Positions 9,252 through 18,519 of a stretch of DNA of 64,000 nt are shown here, in pieces. Origin of the DNA: Nostoc sp. UHCC 0302 (GTDB lineage Bacteria > Cyanobacteriota > Cyanobacteriia > Cyanobacteriales > Nostocaceae); NCBI RefSeq assembly GCF_038096175.1, contig NZ_CP151099.1, positions 5,682,001 through 5,746,000 on the forward strand, in the 5' to 3' direction. Numbering within the stretch: the first letter of the stretch is position 1; every line of letters starts with the position of its first letter. The position numbers were made by a program, and so were the translations under genes. The notes under the pieces are model-generated. The model had not been told where the DNA came from, searched no databases, and worked only from the letters and a program-made list of their open reading frames with translations.

Positions 9252-9574
9252 GCTGCTAAGTATATCCCTAAATACAAAATTCATACTCAGTAATTTAGTT
9301 AATCGTTCATAGTCAATAGTCAATAATTATTATTATATTTTTTGACTGTTTACTTTTGACTATTACCTATTATTTCTGATACATTGACATATACAAAAAG
9401 GCAAAATATCCGGTAAAAATGGATTTTTTCTGCACTAGCTTTAGCTATTAAAAGAAAAAGCTGGCAAAAAACTTACAATACATCGGTAAAAAATTCTTTA
9501 TTTAATCCTATAGATAAATCTAGAGGATTTTTATTTGGTATTTTTGCTTTTTATTTAAAAACGGGGCATCGCAG
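9252..9574 (+). other. narB-psiE gap with small inverted repeats
   Basis: 323 bases without a gene. AATAGTCAA (around 9313) and TTGACTATT (around 9355) form an inverted pair around an AT-rich centre, again the short-repeat type common in this genome. No NtcA box seen. Confidence 0.5.
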
Positions 9575-10024
9575 ATGAAGAAGTTATTTAGGCAAATGTT
9601 AGCGGCTACCAAAGATGAAAACTTCATGCACTTCATTGAAAATATAGAAGTACTCGTTTCGAAGGTTTTATCTGTTTTCATGGTAGTGGTAATTTTGGTA
9701 GCGATCGCAGATTTAGCAACCTACATTTTTAAAGAACTATTTACAGTACCTTATGGTACGTTTAACACAATATTATTTAAAATTTTCGGTTTATTTTTAA
9801 ATATTTTAATTGCTTTAGAAATTTTAGAAAATATTACAGCTTATTTGCGTAAACACGTTTTTCAGGTTGAATTAGTTATTGTAACTTCTTTAATCGCTGT
9901 AGCGAGAAAAATTATTATCCTTGACTTGGGGAAAGTAACAGGTATTGATATCATAGGTTTAGGAATAGCTATACTAGCTCTATCAATTAGTTACTTAATA
10001 ATTCGTTTAAGTAATTCCAAGTAG
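9575..10024 (+). CDS. PsiE-like (phosphate-starvation-inducible family) membrane protein
   Basis: A 149-residue protein with four predicted membrane helices (roughly residues 28-50, 62-84, 95-112 and 125-146) and the PsiE-family pattern, including LEILENITAYLRKH and VARKIIILD. The family has no established biochemical role; the E. coli member responds to phosphate starvation. Here it sits between narB and narM in the same direction, 55 bases before narM, which suggests co-transcription with the nitrate genes. Whether it contributes to nitrate or molybdate handling is unknown. Confidence 0.75.
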   Translation: MKKLFRQMLAATKDENFMHFIENIEVLVSKVLSVFMVVVILVAIADLATYIFKELFTVPYGTFNTILFKIFGLFLNILIALEILENITAYLRKHVFQVELVIVTSLIAVARKIIILDLGKVTGIDIIGLGIAILALSISYLIIRLSNSK

Positions 10025-10079
10025 CTGCTTTAAATAGACCTAAGACTTTTGAATAAGCAAAATTAAAATTATTTATTTA

Positions 10080-10532
10080 ATGACAGATTTCTTTAAATTC
10101 GAAGCTGATTTTGTTAATTCCTTGCGTTGCATCCCTATGCAGGTGCGCTACAAATTAGATACTTGTGGTATTAAGCTAAAATTATCTGATTGGAACCAGA
10201 TGACTCAAGCTGAACGTCAAACTTTAGTTGAATTAGCTTGCACCACAGAAACGGAAATTCAATCTTACCAAAAGTATCTCCAGCATTTGATTTTAGAACG
10301 TACAGGCATTCCACCTACTCAATTACCTATAGAGCCTCATCCTGCGTGGATGGATTCTAGCACTGTAACCGCGAGTGTTCAAGAAAAAGCTCAAGAAATA
10401 GGTCTAACCATCACACCCTCTCAGTGGGCAAATTTAACTCCATTACAGCGTTTTGTCCTAATTAAACTTAGCCGTTCAGGACACGAAAACAAAAACTTCC
10501 CTAGAGCAATAGCAGAATTTAATCTACTCTAA
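10080..10532 (+). CDS. narM: Nitrate reductase-associated protein NarM
   Basis: A 150-residue soluble protein of the cyanobacterial Nitr_red_assoc family. The opening FKFEADFVNSLRCIPM and the repeated phrases (KLSDWNQMTQAERQ and TPSQWANLTPLQRFVL) are characteristic and suggest an internal two-fold helical repeat. In Synechococcus elongatus NarM is needed for nitrate reductase activity, probably for maturation or assembly of NarB. Its position one gene after narB fits. The start ATG at 10080 directly follows an AT-rich spacer with no strong ribosome site. It is the last gene of the nitrate group. Confidence 0.85.
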   Translation: MTDFFKFEADFVNSLRCIPMQVRYKLDTCGIKLKLSDWNQMTQAERQTLVELACTTETEIQSYQKYLQHLILERTGIPPTQLPIEPHPAWMDSSTVTASVQEKAQEIGLTITPSQWANLTPLQRFVLIKLSRSGHENKNFPRAIAEFNLL

Positions 10533-10820
10533 TTAACTTTCCATTCTGCCTTTGTCTTTCAAAAATAAATTTTATTAACTAGTAAGGCACTAAAACATTA
10601 AGTAAAATTACCAGTAAATAAAGTTCGGCTGCACTTTGTTAATGTACCGCTTCTAATTTGTGCGTTACGGCACAGAAAGTGCTGGAACATATTGAAATTC
10701 ACTAATTGGACAATACAATACTTAAGATATGTAGTTTAAATTAATATTTACTTAATAAAGGTCTATTTACTATTAGCTTTAAACTATTGACTATTCAGTA
10801 GTAAATCAGGATACCAAAAT

Positions 10821-11423
10821 ATGGCTGTAAAGAAAATTTTAATGCTCGTCGGGGACTACGTAGAAGATTATGAGGTAATGGTTCCCTTTCAGGCGTTGCA
10901 AATGGTGGGGCATACCGTCCATGCAGTTTGCCCCAACAAGAAAGCTGGCGACAAAGTGCGGACGGCAATTCACGATTTTGAAGGAGACCAGACTTATAGC
11001 GAAAAACCCGGTCATAACTTCACGTTAAATGCCACATTTGCAGAAGTAGAAGCCGAAAACTACGATGCTTTAGTCGTCCCTGGAGGACGCGCTCCTGAAT
11101 ATATCCGTCTTAATCAACAAGTGCTAGAAATTACTCGACACTTTGCTCAAGCGAATAAGCCTATTGCTGCCATCTGTCATGGTTTGCAGCTATTAGCTGC
11201 TGCTGATGTACTGCAAGGGAAAAGATGTACTGCTTATCCTGCTTGTAGCCCAGATGTCCATAGTGCTGGTGGGATTTATGTCAATATTCCAGTAGATGAA
11301 GCAATAGTTGATGGCAATCTAGTAACAGCACCCGCTTGGCCTGCTCATCCCCGATGGTTGGAAGAATTCCTCAAAGTGTTAGGAACTAAGGTTGAACATC
11401 CAGACTTGGCTACAATCAATTAG
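10821..11423 (+). CDS. DJ-1/PfpI family protein
   Basis: A 200-residue class I glutamine-amidotransferase-like fold. The nucleophile elbow AAICHG places the reactive cysteine at residue 119; the acidic partner near the N-terminus is in VGDYVEDYE (E15/E18). The [13 protein letters not shown] stretch is typical of the PfpI branch. Proteins of this family act as proteases, glyoxalase/deglycase-like enzymes or chaperones, and sequence alone does not decide which. No signal peptide. It is in the same direction as narM but 288 bases away, so probably has its own promoter. Confidence 0.88.
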   Translation: MAVKKILMLVGDYVEDYEVMVPFQALQMVGHTVHAVCPNKKAGDKVRTAIHDFEGDQTYSEKPGHNFTLNATFAEVEAENYDALVVPGGRAPEYIRLNQQVLEITRHFAQANKPIAAICHGLQLLAAADVLQGKRCTAYPACSPDVHSAGGIYVNIPVDEAIVDGNLVTAPAWPAHPRWLEEFLKVLGTKVEHPDLATIN

Positions 11424-11917
11424 TTTTTTGCAAAAGTTAATTTATACTTGGATTACTCAAGTGAAATAAGTATGGTAATCTTCACTATTCAGTAGTCAAT
11501 TGTTAAGGGCAGAAAACAACTAATAACAGATAACCGATAATATTACATTTTTTAAATGTAAGTAAATGTGCTAAAAACTACTATTAGTTGATAAATTGCT
11601 GTGCAATTATTTTTGAGTGGCGTGTCAAAATTAGATAACGTATGTATTCTGAATTAATAGACCTGATAGCTCAGGCTTAGGCAGCACAAACTCTTAGAAG
11701 CTAAAACGCTTATTAACATTTATCAAGCAATTTTAAAATGGAAATTTTAAGATAAGTTTTAGCAGCGGCTTAGGCTAATCAAATACTTTGGTGAATTTGA
11801 ATTTCTTAGCAGTAAGTGAAGCTATAGTGTATTTAGCAATGCTGCTGTTGGTGTGACTAAGGTTAAGTCCCACTGCCAAAGTATTTTAAGAATAATTTTA
11901 GAAACGCACTCAACTCG
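11424..11917 (+). other. Gap before FHA-PrsW gene, one inverted repeat
   Basis: 494 bases without a gene. TTACATTT and AAATGTAA at 11543-11561 form a perfect 8-base inverted repeat with a 3-base centre; it could be an operator or a weak terminator for the DJ-1 gene 120 bases upstream. The rest shows no recognisable signal. Confidence 0.5.
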
Positions 11918-13300
11918 ATGACAGGCAAAAACGCAAGACAAAATGCATTTCTGCGGCTCGTGTCTGGTAATGGGGCAGCTTTAGGGTCAGAATCTCGCTA
12001 CTCGTTGCCCCCCAGTAAAGAGATGGTAATTGGACGCGACCCTAGCTGCCAAGTTGTCTTGGATGCCATGATGCACAGAATGGTATCTCGTCGTCATGCA
12101 GTGGTTCGTCCCCTCTCTTCATCCCCAGATAGCACATTCAGCTGGTTACTTTGTGATTTGAATAGCGCTAATGGCACTTATTTAAATGGACAGCGTTTGT
12201 ATGGGTGTCAAGAATTGCACCCAGGCGATCGCATTTCTTTAGGCGCTGATGGGCCGCAATTCGTTTTTGAGTACGACACCATATCTCAAGCTACGGTGAT
12301 GACAGCTAATCAAGCTAGACCACTGCCGCCAGCAACAAACTACCAAAACCATACGCATTTAAAGCAGCCGGATTCAGTTAGCTTTACTCAACTGTTTCCG
12401 ATTATCTCTACTGGTAAAGATTTAACTCGTAAAGCTTATCTTGTACCGGGAATACTAACCGTAGTATTTGTAGTGCTGATGTTTACTACGGTAGGTCACC
12501 CACAAGCCAATCAGGTGATAGTAGCATTTTACATAGCTTCTGCTGCTTACTATTTTGTTTACCAACTCTGTGGTAAACAAAAGCCTTGGTGGGTGTTAGT
12601 AGGTACAGCATTGAGTACAACGCTGATTTTGCTCAGCCCCCTGTTAACTTTATTTATCTTCGTGTTTCGCGGCATCTTACCTGGCAACTTACCCTCATCT
12701 CAAGAATCTACCACCTTCACAGAGCTGCTTATCCGGATGTTTTTTGGTGCAGGGTTGATGGAGGAATTACTCAAAGCCTTGCCTGTACTAGGAGCGTTTT
12801 TCTTCGGAAGATTATTGTCTTCACCTTGGCGAGAACGCATCGGTGTTTGGGAACCTTTGGATGGCATTCTTTTGGGAACTGCTTCTGCTGTGGGTTTTAC
12901 CTTGCTAGAAACTCTGGGGCAGTACGTGCCAGAAGTTACTCGTAATGTCACTCAACAGGTAGGTATAGGTGCAGCTGGTCAACTGGTGGGTTTGCAACTA
13001 CTAATTCCTCGCATTTTAGGCTCTGTAGCAGGACATATGGCTTACAGTGGCTATCTGGGATATTTTATTGGTTTAGCTGTCCTCAAGCCCAGTAGAAGTT
13101 GGCAGATTCTCGCAGTTGGCTATCTGAGTGCTGCTGCACTCCATGCTTTATGGAATGCTACAGGCTCTATTAACGCCTTGCTATTGGTAGTTGTTGGAGT
13201 TTTGTCTTATGCGTTTTTGATGGCCGCAATCCTCAAGGCACGGGCGTTATCACCGACGCGATCGCAAAATTTTGCTACCCGCTTTCTTGGCCCGAAATGA
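11918..13300 (+). CDS. FHA domain - PrsW-type intramembrane protease fusion
   Basis: A 460-residue fusion. Residues about 20-120 are a forkhead-associated domain that reads phosphothreonine: G39-R40, S57-x-x-H60 (VSRRHAVV) and SANGTYLNG at 83-91 are all present. After a Pro/Gln-rich linker come about eight membrane segments of the PrsW/CPBP-like glutamic-type protease family, with the catalytic motif E282-E283-L-L-K286, E331 in FTLLETLG, H373 in AGHMAYSG and H409 in LHALWNATG. So a cytoplasmic phosphopeptide sensor is coupled to a membrane protease. It is convergent with the CHAT/PP2C gene group that follows, where a second FHA domain is found. Substrate unknown. Confidence 0.85.
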   Translation: MTGKNARQNAFLRLVSGNGAALGSESRYSLPPSKEMVIGRDPSCQVVLDAMMHRMVSRRHAVVRPLSSSPDSTFSWLLCDLNSANGTYLNGQRLYGCQELHPGDRISLGADGPQFVFEYDTISQATVMTANQARPLPPATNYQNHTHLKQPDSVSFTQLFPIISTGKDLTRKAYLVPGILTVVFVVLMFTTVGHPQANQVIVAFYIASAAYYFVYQLCGKQKPWWVLVGTALSTTLILLSPLLTLFIFVFRGILPGNLPSSQESTTFTELLIRMFFGAGLMEELLKALPVLGAFFFGRLLSSPWRERIGVWEPLDGILLGTASAVGFTLLETLGQYVPEVTRNVTQQVGIGAAGQLVGLQLLIPRILGSVAGHMAYSGYLGYFIGLAVLKPSRSWQILAVGYLSAAALHALWNATGSINALLLVVVGVLSYAFLMAAILKARALSPTRSQNFATRFLGPK

Positions 13301-13633
13301 ACAGTGGAGACAAGGGAGACAATAATAACTCTTAACTCTTGTAGAGACGCGTAGACGCAGGGAGCGCGGCTTCTCGTAAGAGTATAATCGCGTCTCTACT
13401 CTTGCTGATTTGTTAAACTCAAATTTCTTTTTATGCCTTAGTGTAGATGGCGCTATTTTTGTAACAACCTTATGGTTAAAATACTCTGGAGGGTATATGC
13501 CTGAAGGATAAAAAATAAGACTCTAAAACTGACTGGACAAGCGTCACTCCAGTGGCAAACAAATATGGTTGCCCCTTGTATTGAATCAAAGTAAAGGGAT
13601 AAAAGAGGAATATTTAGACGGAACTTACGGAAT
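13301..13633. repeat. Intergenic dispersed repeat with perfect inverted ends
   Basis: The gap between the FHA-PrsW gene and the convergent next gene. GTAGAGACGCG (13341-13351) and CGCGTCTCTAC (13389-13399) are perfect inverted ends around GCGTAGACGCAGGGAGCGCG-type sequence, a common Nostoc repeat form. Near-copies lie at 28537-28556 and 34571-34598. It may also end transcription from both sides. The remaining bases hold no convincing gene. Confidence 0.75.
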
Positions 13634-14284
13634 TTACGCTTCAGACTCAAAGCTATTGTTTAGTTGATTGAATGCATAGTAAGCGATCGCTAAACTAACT
13701 TTTGCTTGCTCTACTTCTGATAAAGCTGTCCACTCACGATTATCAGCATTATTTAGAATAGATGTAACATTTTGCACTTCACTACTTCGCATAGCGTAGG
13801 CAAAAGGACGAGCTAAGACTAAAAGGTCGTCAGATCCCCAAGTTGGTAGTACGCTCTGAACGCACTCAACTAGCTGCTCACCCATTGATTGGCGGGAGGC
13901 AAAAATCTCAGCAGCTTTCTGGGCTATAGCATTGAGCCACACTTGCGGAACGCAGTTGGCAAAATTACAGTGTAAAGTTTCTTGAAGATTAAGCACAATT
14001 GCTTGCTCTGTATTATCTGTGTAGTATACAGTATTTGAAATACGAGACCAAAGCGTGTCAAGATGGCTGTAAAAATCTTGCGATCGTGTTGTCAGTTCAT
14101 CCTCTAGCAATTCCTGCATCCCGAACTGCTGCTCTAGATCATGAAAATAAGCTTCTGATTCCTCATCAGCTGGATTCCAGGGATAAGTACCATCATCTGG
14201 TTCGAGTAGTGCTTCTAATAATTCTAATTCCACTTGAGACGTCAAAGAGTTAAAAGTATCTGAGCTATTAATTTTGTTAGTCAT
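13634..14284 (-). CDS. Hypothetical acidic protein, third gene of PP2C-CHAT group
   Basis: I do not recognise this 216-residue protein (counted from the ATG at 14284; an upstream in-frame ATG at 14296 is also possible). It is strongly acidic at the N-terminus, helical, soluble, and ends in a helix (EVEQAKVSLAIAYYAFNQL). It has no known catalytic motif. It follows the CHAT-FHA gene by about 150 bases in the same direction, so it may be its partner or substrate. That role is inference from position only. Confidence 0.7.
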   Translation of the reverse strand: MTNKINSSDTFNSLTSQVELELLEALLEPDDGTYPWNPADEESEAYFHDLEQQFGMQELLEDELTTRSQDFYSHLDTLWSRISNTVYYTDNTEQAIVLNLQETLHCNFANCVPQVWLNAIAQKAAEIFASRQSMGEQLVECVQSVLPTWGSDDLLVLARPFAYAMRSSEVQNVTSILNNADNREWTALSEVEQAKVSLAIAYYAFNQLNNSFESEA

Positions 14285-14435
14285 TTGTAGCCTCACGGTT
14301 AATTAATTGGCAGTACTGACTGCTACAACTGCAAAAATCAGATTTCCGCAAAATTAAACTTGTTTTTCTCTATATTGAGTGCAGATTGTAAAGGCTGAAA
14401 TTAATTATTAAAACCTGATTTTTGCAGTACCTTAA

Positions 14436-16022
14436 CTAGGAGTCTTCAATAATAAACTCCCAGACTTCACCTCTAGCACTACCAAACTTTAACTGCATTC
14501 CTGATTTTAAGGGTACTTCCTCATGGAGGATATGTTGCCAACCATTAGAATTGGTAATCCAAGTTCCGTATCTGGAGGAATCTCGTAAGTAATAAGCTTG
14601 TACCGGGGTGGCATCAATGAAATTATTCCGGCATAAGATTTCCGCGTGGTGTTTGGAAATTGACCGTTCTGGAATGACGATATGGTTATCTTTATCTTGC
14701 ATACGACCGATGCGGGTGACTCCAGAACGCAAAAACCAAGTTTGACCACTAGAGGAAAGCGATCGCAAAAAGGCGGTGGGAAATGGAGAAGTTATATCAG
14801 GGATAGCAGTATCTGGTAGTTCGGTAATCCCTTCATCAAAACTTTTAATGAGTTCGCCATTAAAATCTGGATGTAGATAGAGAACGGGTAAAGTCCAAGC
14901 TGGTTGATTGAATTTATATAGAGTTAATAATTCTTGTCTAGCCTGTGCTACAGCTTCATCAATTGGTTTACGCGATCGCAAAGCTTCGGTGAAGACTTGA
15001 ATAAAACTGTGGCTTTCGTGGTCAGCAATTACGTCGCGCATCCCCAAAACGGCAGGCACACCATGACGGATGAGTACTTCTGCTAAGCTGCTAGCAGTTA
15101 TAGCTTGGCGGTTAATAGCAGCTGGTTGTGCGCCCCAACAGGCGTTGAAAACCGCCAATTTTACACTTGTACGGGTCAATACTTGGGCTAATTCAATTCC
15201 ATTCAGGGTCATTTCTGGTCGTAAAAACAGTAAGCCCCCATCTGGGCCAGGCAGACCATGACCTGCGTAAAAGAAAACATTATATGCTCTGGTTTCTAAC
15301 TCTTGAATCAACTGCTGCGGCGTTGGTTGCAGAAGCGTCTTTACCATGCAGGGTGCATATCTCTGGGAATTACTACCCACAGGAGCGACATCCGCCAGAG
15401 TTTCCTGTAGAATAGCGGCTTCTTGTTCTAGTTGTAGTTTTTCGTCATGACCTAAAACCAACAGAATATTTAAAGCTTGATCAGTTCGCAAATACGGCAG
15501 GGGGTCAACTTCGTGACTAGTGCGACTAAATAACAAATCTTGGGAGAGTGACATCGCCGACTGCCCAGGCTCACGCTGCATAATTTCCCAAGGTAAAGCG
15601 ATCAGATCCGGGTCACGGATTTCCAACCGCAGCCGTAAACGTGTATGCTGACCCATTGCCATGCCGCGACTGCGCTCTAAACTACCGAGAATTGCGCCGT
15701 CGAATACCCAACGCCATAAATTCATTCCCAAGTGTTGCATCAGACGACTACTGTAAGGGCCTGTTGTCTGACCTGAAGTAGGGGAACTAAAATCAATGGG
15801 CAATGGGTTTGCCCGTCCAGATGTTGAAGGGGAGAAAATATCTAAACGGCTATGACCAGCAAACATCTGCTGCCATTCTTGCCAGAATTGAGTGAGTTCA
15901 TCAGGCCATACACAGTCACGTAGAACATAACCACTGGGATAGGGAGCTTTGACCACCCAAATGGCGAAGTTGTCAGTGCCAGTGTTTGTGAGACGGGCGA
16001 TCGCCAGATTCAGGGATGGCAT
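14436..16022 (-). CDS. CHAT protease - FHA domain fusion
   Basis: A 528-residue caspase-like protein. Residues about 125-390 form a CHAT domain, with the catalytic histidine H255 in FFYAGHG and cysteine C295 in VFNACWGA, so the dyad is intact. Residues about 425-525 form a C-terminal FHA domain (G439-R440, S456-x-x-H459 in ISKHHAEI, then RYGTWITN), which binds phosphothreonine. The first 120 residues are a helical region found in other cyanobacterial CHAT proteins. CHAT enzymes in bacteria are often effectors released by a sensor; here the sensor input is likely a phosphorylated partner. It lies between the PP2C gene (166 bases upstream) and the acidic hypothetical gene. No signal peptide, so cytoplasmic. 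Confidence 0.88.
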   Translation of the reverse strand: MPSLNLAIARLTNTGTDNFAIWVVKAPYPSGYVLRDCVWPDELTQFWQEWQQMFAGHSRLDIFSPSTSGRANPLPIDFSSPTSGQTTGPYSSRLMQHLGMNLWRWVFDGAILGSLERSRGMAMGQHTRLRLRLEIRDPDLIALPWEIMQREPGQSAMSLSQDLLFSRTSHEVDPLPYLRTDQALNILLVLGHDEKLQLEQEAAILQETLADVAPVGSNSQRYAPCMVKTLLQPTPQQLIQELETRAYNVFFYAGHGLPGPDGGLLFLRPEMTLNGIELAQVLTRTSVKLAVFNACWGAQPAAINRQAITASSLAEVLIRHGVPAVLGMRDVIADHESHSFIQVFTEALRSRKPIDEAVAQARQELLTLYKFNQPAWTLPVLYLHPDFNGELIKSFDEGITELPDTAIPDITSPFPTAFLRSLSSSGQTWFLRSGVTRIGRMQDKDNHIVIPERSISKHHAEILCRNNFIDATPVQAYYLRDSSRYGTWITNSNGWQHILHEEVPLKSGMQLKFGSARGEVWEFIIEDS

Positions 16023-16188
16023 GGATTCATTAAACTAAAAGCTAAAAACAAATAATTTCCAATAGCAATTTTCCAAGATGAAAAATTTCTACTTTTTCTA
16101 CCTTGTAAGTTTCTGAGTCTGGTTATTACCTGTATTATTTCAGGTTTTTACTAGTTTATCGAGTATTTGACTCAGTGCCACTCCCAAT

Positions 16189-18519
16189 TTAACTGGTTTC
16201 ATTTTTTTGAGGGGGTGACGCTGGGTTGATTTGTTGCGGCGAAACAGGAGTAGGTAATGTATTCCCCAGTGGTGGACATTGAGTGGAATTGCCTGCTTTG
16301 GAAATAGTTGGATTGAGTGATTTAATTTGGGAGAGCTGAATCCAGCCATCTTGCCCCTGCTTGAGCAAAGGTTGTTTGACCGTGGGAGCGGATTGAGAAT
16401 TAGATGATGTTCTTAATGATGGTTGAGTGTTCGTAGGATTTACTGTCTCTCCACTTGGGCATATCCGCATACGTAGCCAATAATCTTGTGGTGAAATCGG
16501 CTTTTTCTCAAGAACTTGCAAAATAGCACCGACTGGGGCGTAAACTAAGTTTGCTTCCTTTGAGATTTGTGCAGTCTTACTTAAGGGTATTTTTTGATCG
16601 CTGCTAATTTCTGAGCCTTGTACTAAATCAGCATATTTTGTAGCTTCAGATGGCGGTTGGCTTGGATTTGGAGCTGAGCGAGTGATAAACGGGAGTGACA
16701 ACGATCGCGATAGCCTTCCCCACAATAATCCTACAGAACCTGCTGCTACTACCACTATGAGCAGGACTATAAGCCCTAGCGGGAATTGGCGGGTTTTGCT
16801 TGGCTGGTTTTCTGGAATTACCTGAGTTTTTTGATTGGGGTTGCCTAAGACTGTCCCACCTGCGGCTCTGGGCGCTACATTAGCAGTTTTAATTGCAGAA
16901 CTGTCTGGAATGACTGCTTTGATGGTGATTTCTGGTTCCCAGTATTGAACTTGATAATGTACTAAAGCGATCGTCACATTATCATGTCCATTCTTAGTAT
17001 TAGCAATTTCTACTAATCTATTGGCAGCAGTTGCTACATCTACTTCGCCTGTGAGAATCGGTAAAACTTCTGTTTCCCAGTATTCTTCTACACGATCAAA
17101 ATCACTCAATCCATCGGATGTGAGTAGAAAAACAGCATCTTCGTCGAGAATAAACCGTTGGGAGGTGGGATGTAATGAGGTGCTAGGACTCATTCCCAAG
17201 GCCTGCACTAGGGAACCAGAAGCACTCTGCTGCACAGCCTCGCGGTAAACGGCATAGCCTAGCCGCACCTCGCGAGAAGCGACATCATCATCAAGGGTAA
17301 CTTGATAACAACCCTGGCGTGTAATCCAGTAAGCACGACTATCGCCAACATGGGTAATATACATTTCGTGAGCTACAGGCAACGCCATTACTAACGTTGT
17401 TCCCATGCGTTGACGTCCTTGGCGATGTTCACCGTCATTACGCTGACTAATTTTGTCATTAGCAACTGCCACTGCCGATTCTAGGTCAGCAAGCAGTAGT
17501 GAAGGCTCGATGTGGTCGTAGGGAACTTTCGTCAGTTGCTGTACCTGTTGCTGGATCGTTTCAATTGCTAAATTTGATGCGACATTGCCTCCTTCGTGTC
17601 CCCCAATGCCATCACAGACGATCGCTAAGGCTGTAGGTTGAGGTGGTTTACTTAGAACTGTGCCACTGGGAGGATAGCAGGCATCTTCGTTACGTTGGCG
17701 GCTGGGGCCAGTATCGGTTTGAGTACCAATGGTAATTGTGGGTGTTTGTGATCGCCCTAATTCTGCCAGCCCCCGATCTAAAACTGTGATTAATTGCTCA
17801 GATGAGTTAATCTCTCCCTGAATCAAAGAATTACTAATTTGGTTGACAAATTCAGCTATGACTGGTTTCGACTCGCTCAGCAATTGCTGCCAGAATTCAC
17901 CTAATTGTGGTAATGTTGGTGCTGTTACTGGATCAAAACGCAACTCTAACAAACGCACCAATGGCCCTTCTACCCGTAAGACAAAAGGGTCAAGTAAGCT
18001 AGAAGCGACGCCTTCAGTCAATAGAGGTTGCCAAAGCTGAGCTAACTGCCATAGCCAATTGAGTTGCCGCATTGAGGTAGCATTACCCCAAGCTGTAGTC
18101 AATTCACTGTACAGATTCACTTGTTGGGTTGCTTCATCTGCCAACACTGGTGGTTTTTCTAATAGCAATATTTCTTTATAGGATGGCCCGCCTAGTAAGG
18201 GCAGTACTCCATATACCTGCGGCACGTTTAAGCGGTAGGGAATTAGTTTCAGATAAGCTCTGGCTAAGAGGACATTATCTAGTTCTGGGGTTTGGGGTAA
18301 TAAGCCTGGCTTGGTATCTAATACAACAGATTGACTGATGACTAAATAGCGATCGGCTAATACTTCTCCAGGGCTACCCACACTCGAACCTTCCACTACA
18401 GCCCAGAGATAATTTTTGGGTAGGGGTGTAGAGCATCGCTGGCAAAACTTGTGGGTCAGGGGGTTGGCAGCCTGACAATTTTCATTTGGGCAGTAGAGCG
18501 TTGCCGCTTCATTTTCCAT
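16189..18519 (-). CDS. Membrane-anchored PP2C phosphatase with N-terminal zinc ribbon
   Basis: A 776-residue multi-domain protein. A zinc ribbon is at the N-terminus (C10, C15, C26, C29). Residues 50-250 are a region with RYLV and YLKL phrases that recalls the degenerate kinase-like part of other cyanobacterial PP2C proteins (inference). The PP2C domain spans about 262-525, and the metal-binding aspartates are present: RNED (D279), CDGIGG (D303), VGDSRAYW (D393), SDGLSD (D469) and GHDN (D513). A single membrane helix at about 580-601 is followed by a Ser/Pro-rich tail with an SH3-like stretch (about 640-730). It removes phosphate from Ser/Thr residues, and thus could oppose a kinase that marks partners for the FHA proteins encoded next to it. 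Confidence 0.9.
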   Translation of the reverse strand: MENEAATLYCPNENCQAANPLTHKFCQRCSTPLPKNYLWAVVEGSSVGSPGEVLADRYLVISQSVVLDTKPGLLPQTPELDNVLLARAYLKLIPYRLNVPQVYGVLPLLGGPSYKEILLLEKPPVLADEATQQVNLYSELTTAWGNATSMRQLNWLWQLAQLWQPLLTEGVASSLLDPFVLRVEGPLVRLLELRFDPVTAPTLPQLGEFWQQLLSESKPVIAEFVNQISNSLIQGEINSSEQLITVLDRGLAELGRSQTPTITIGTQTDTGPSRQRNEDACYPPSGTVLSKPPQPTALAIVCDGIGGHEGGNVASNLAIETIQQQVQQLTKVPYDHIEPSLLLADLESAVAVANDKISQRNDGEHRQGRQRMGTTLVMALPVAHEMYITHVGDSRAYWITRQGCYQVTLDDDVASREVRLGYAVYREAVQQSASGSLVQALGMSPSTSLHPTSQRFILDEDAVFLLTSDGLSDFDRVEEYWETEVLPILTGEVDVATAANRLVEIANTKNGHDNVTIALVHYQVQYWEPEITIKAVIPDSSAIKTANVAPRAAGGTVLGNPNQKTQVIPENQPSKTRQFPLGLIVLLIVVVAAGSVGLLWGRLSRSLSLPFITRSAPNPSQPPSEATKYADLVQGSEISSDQKIPLSKTAQISKEANLVYAPVGAILQVLEKKPISPQDYWLRMRICPSGETVNPTNTQPSLRTSSNSQSAPTVKQPLLKQGQDGWIQLSQIKSLNPTISKAGNSTQCPPLGNTLPTPVSPQQINPASPPQKNETS

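Noticed and set aside
13453-13650. 65-residue minus-strand frame behind the acidic hypothetical gene
   Set aside because: Overlaps the end of that gene and has no recognisable features.
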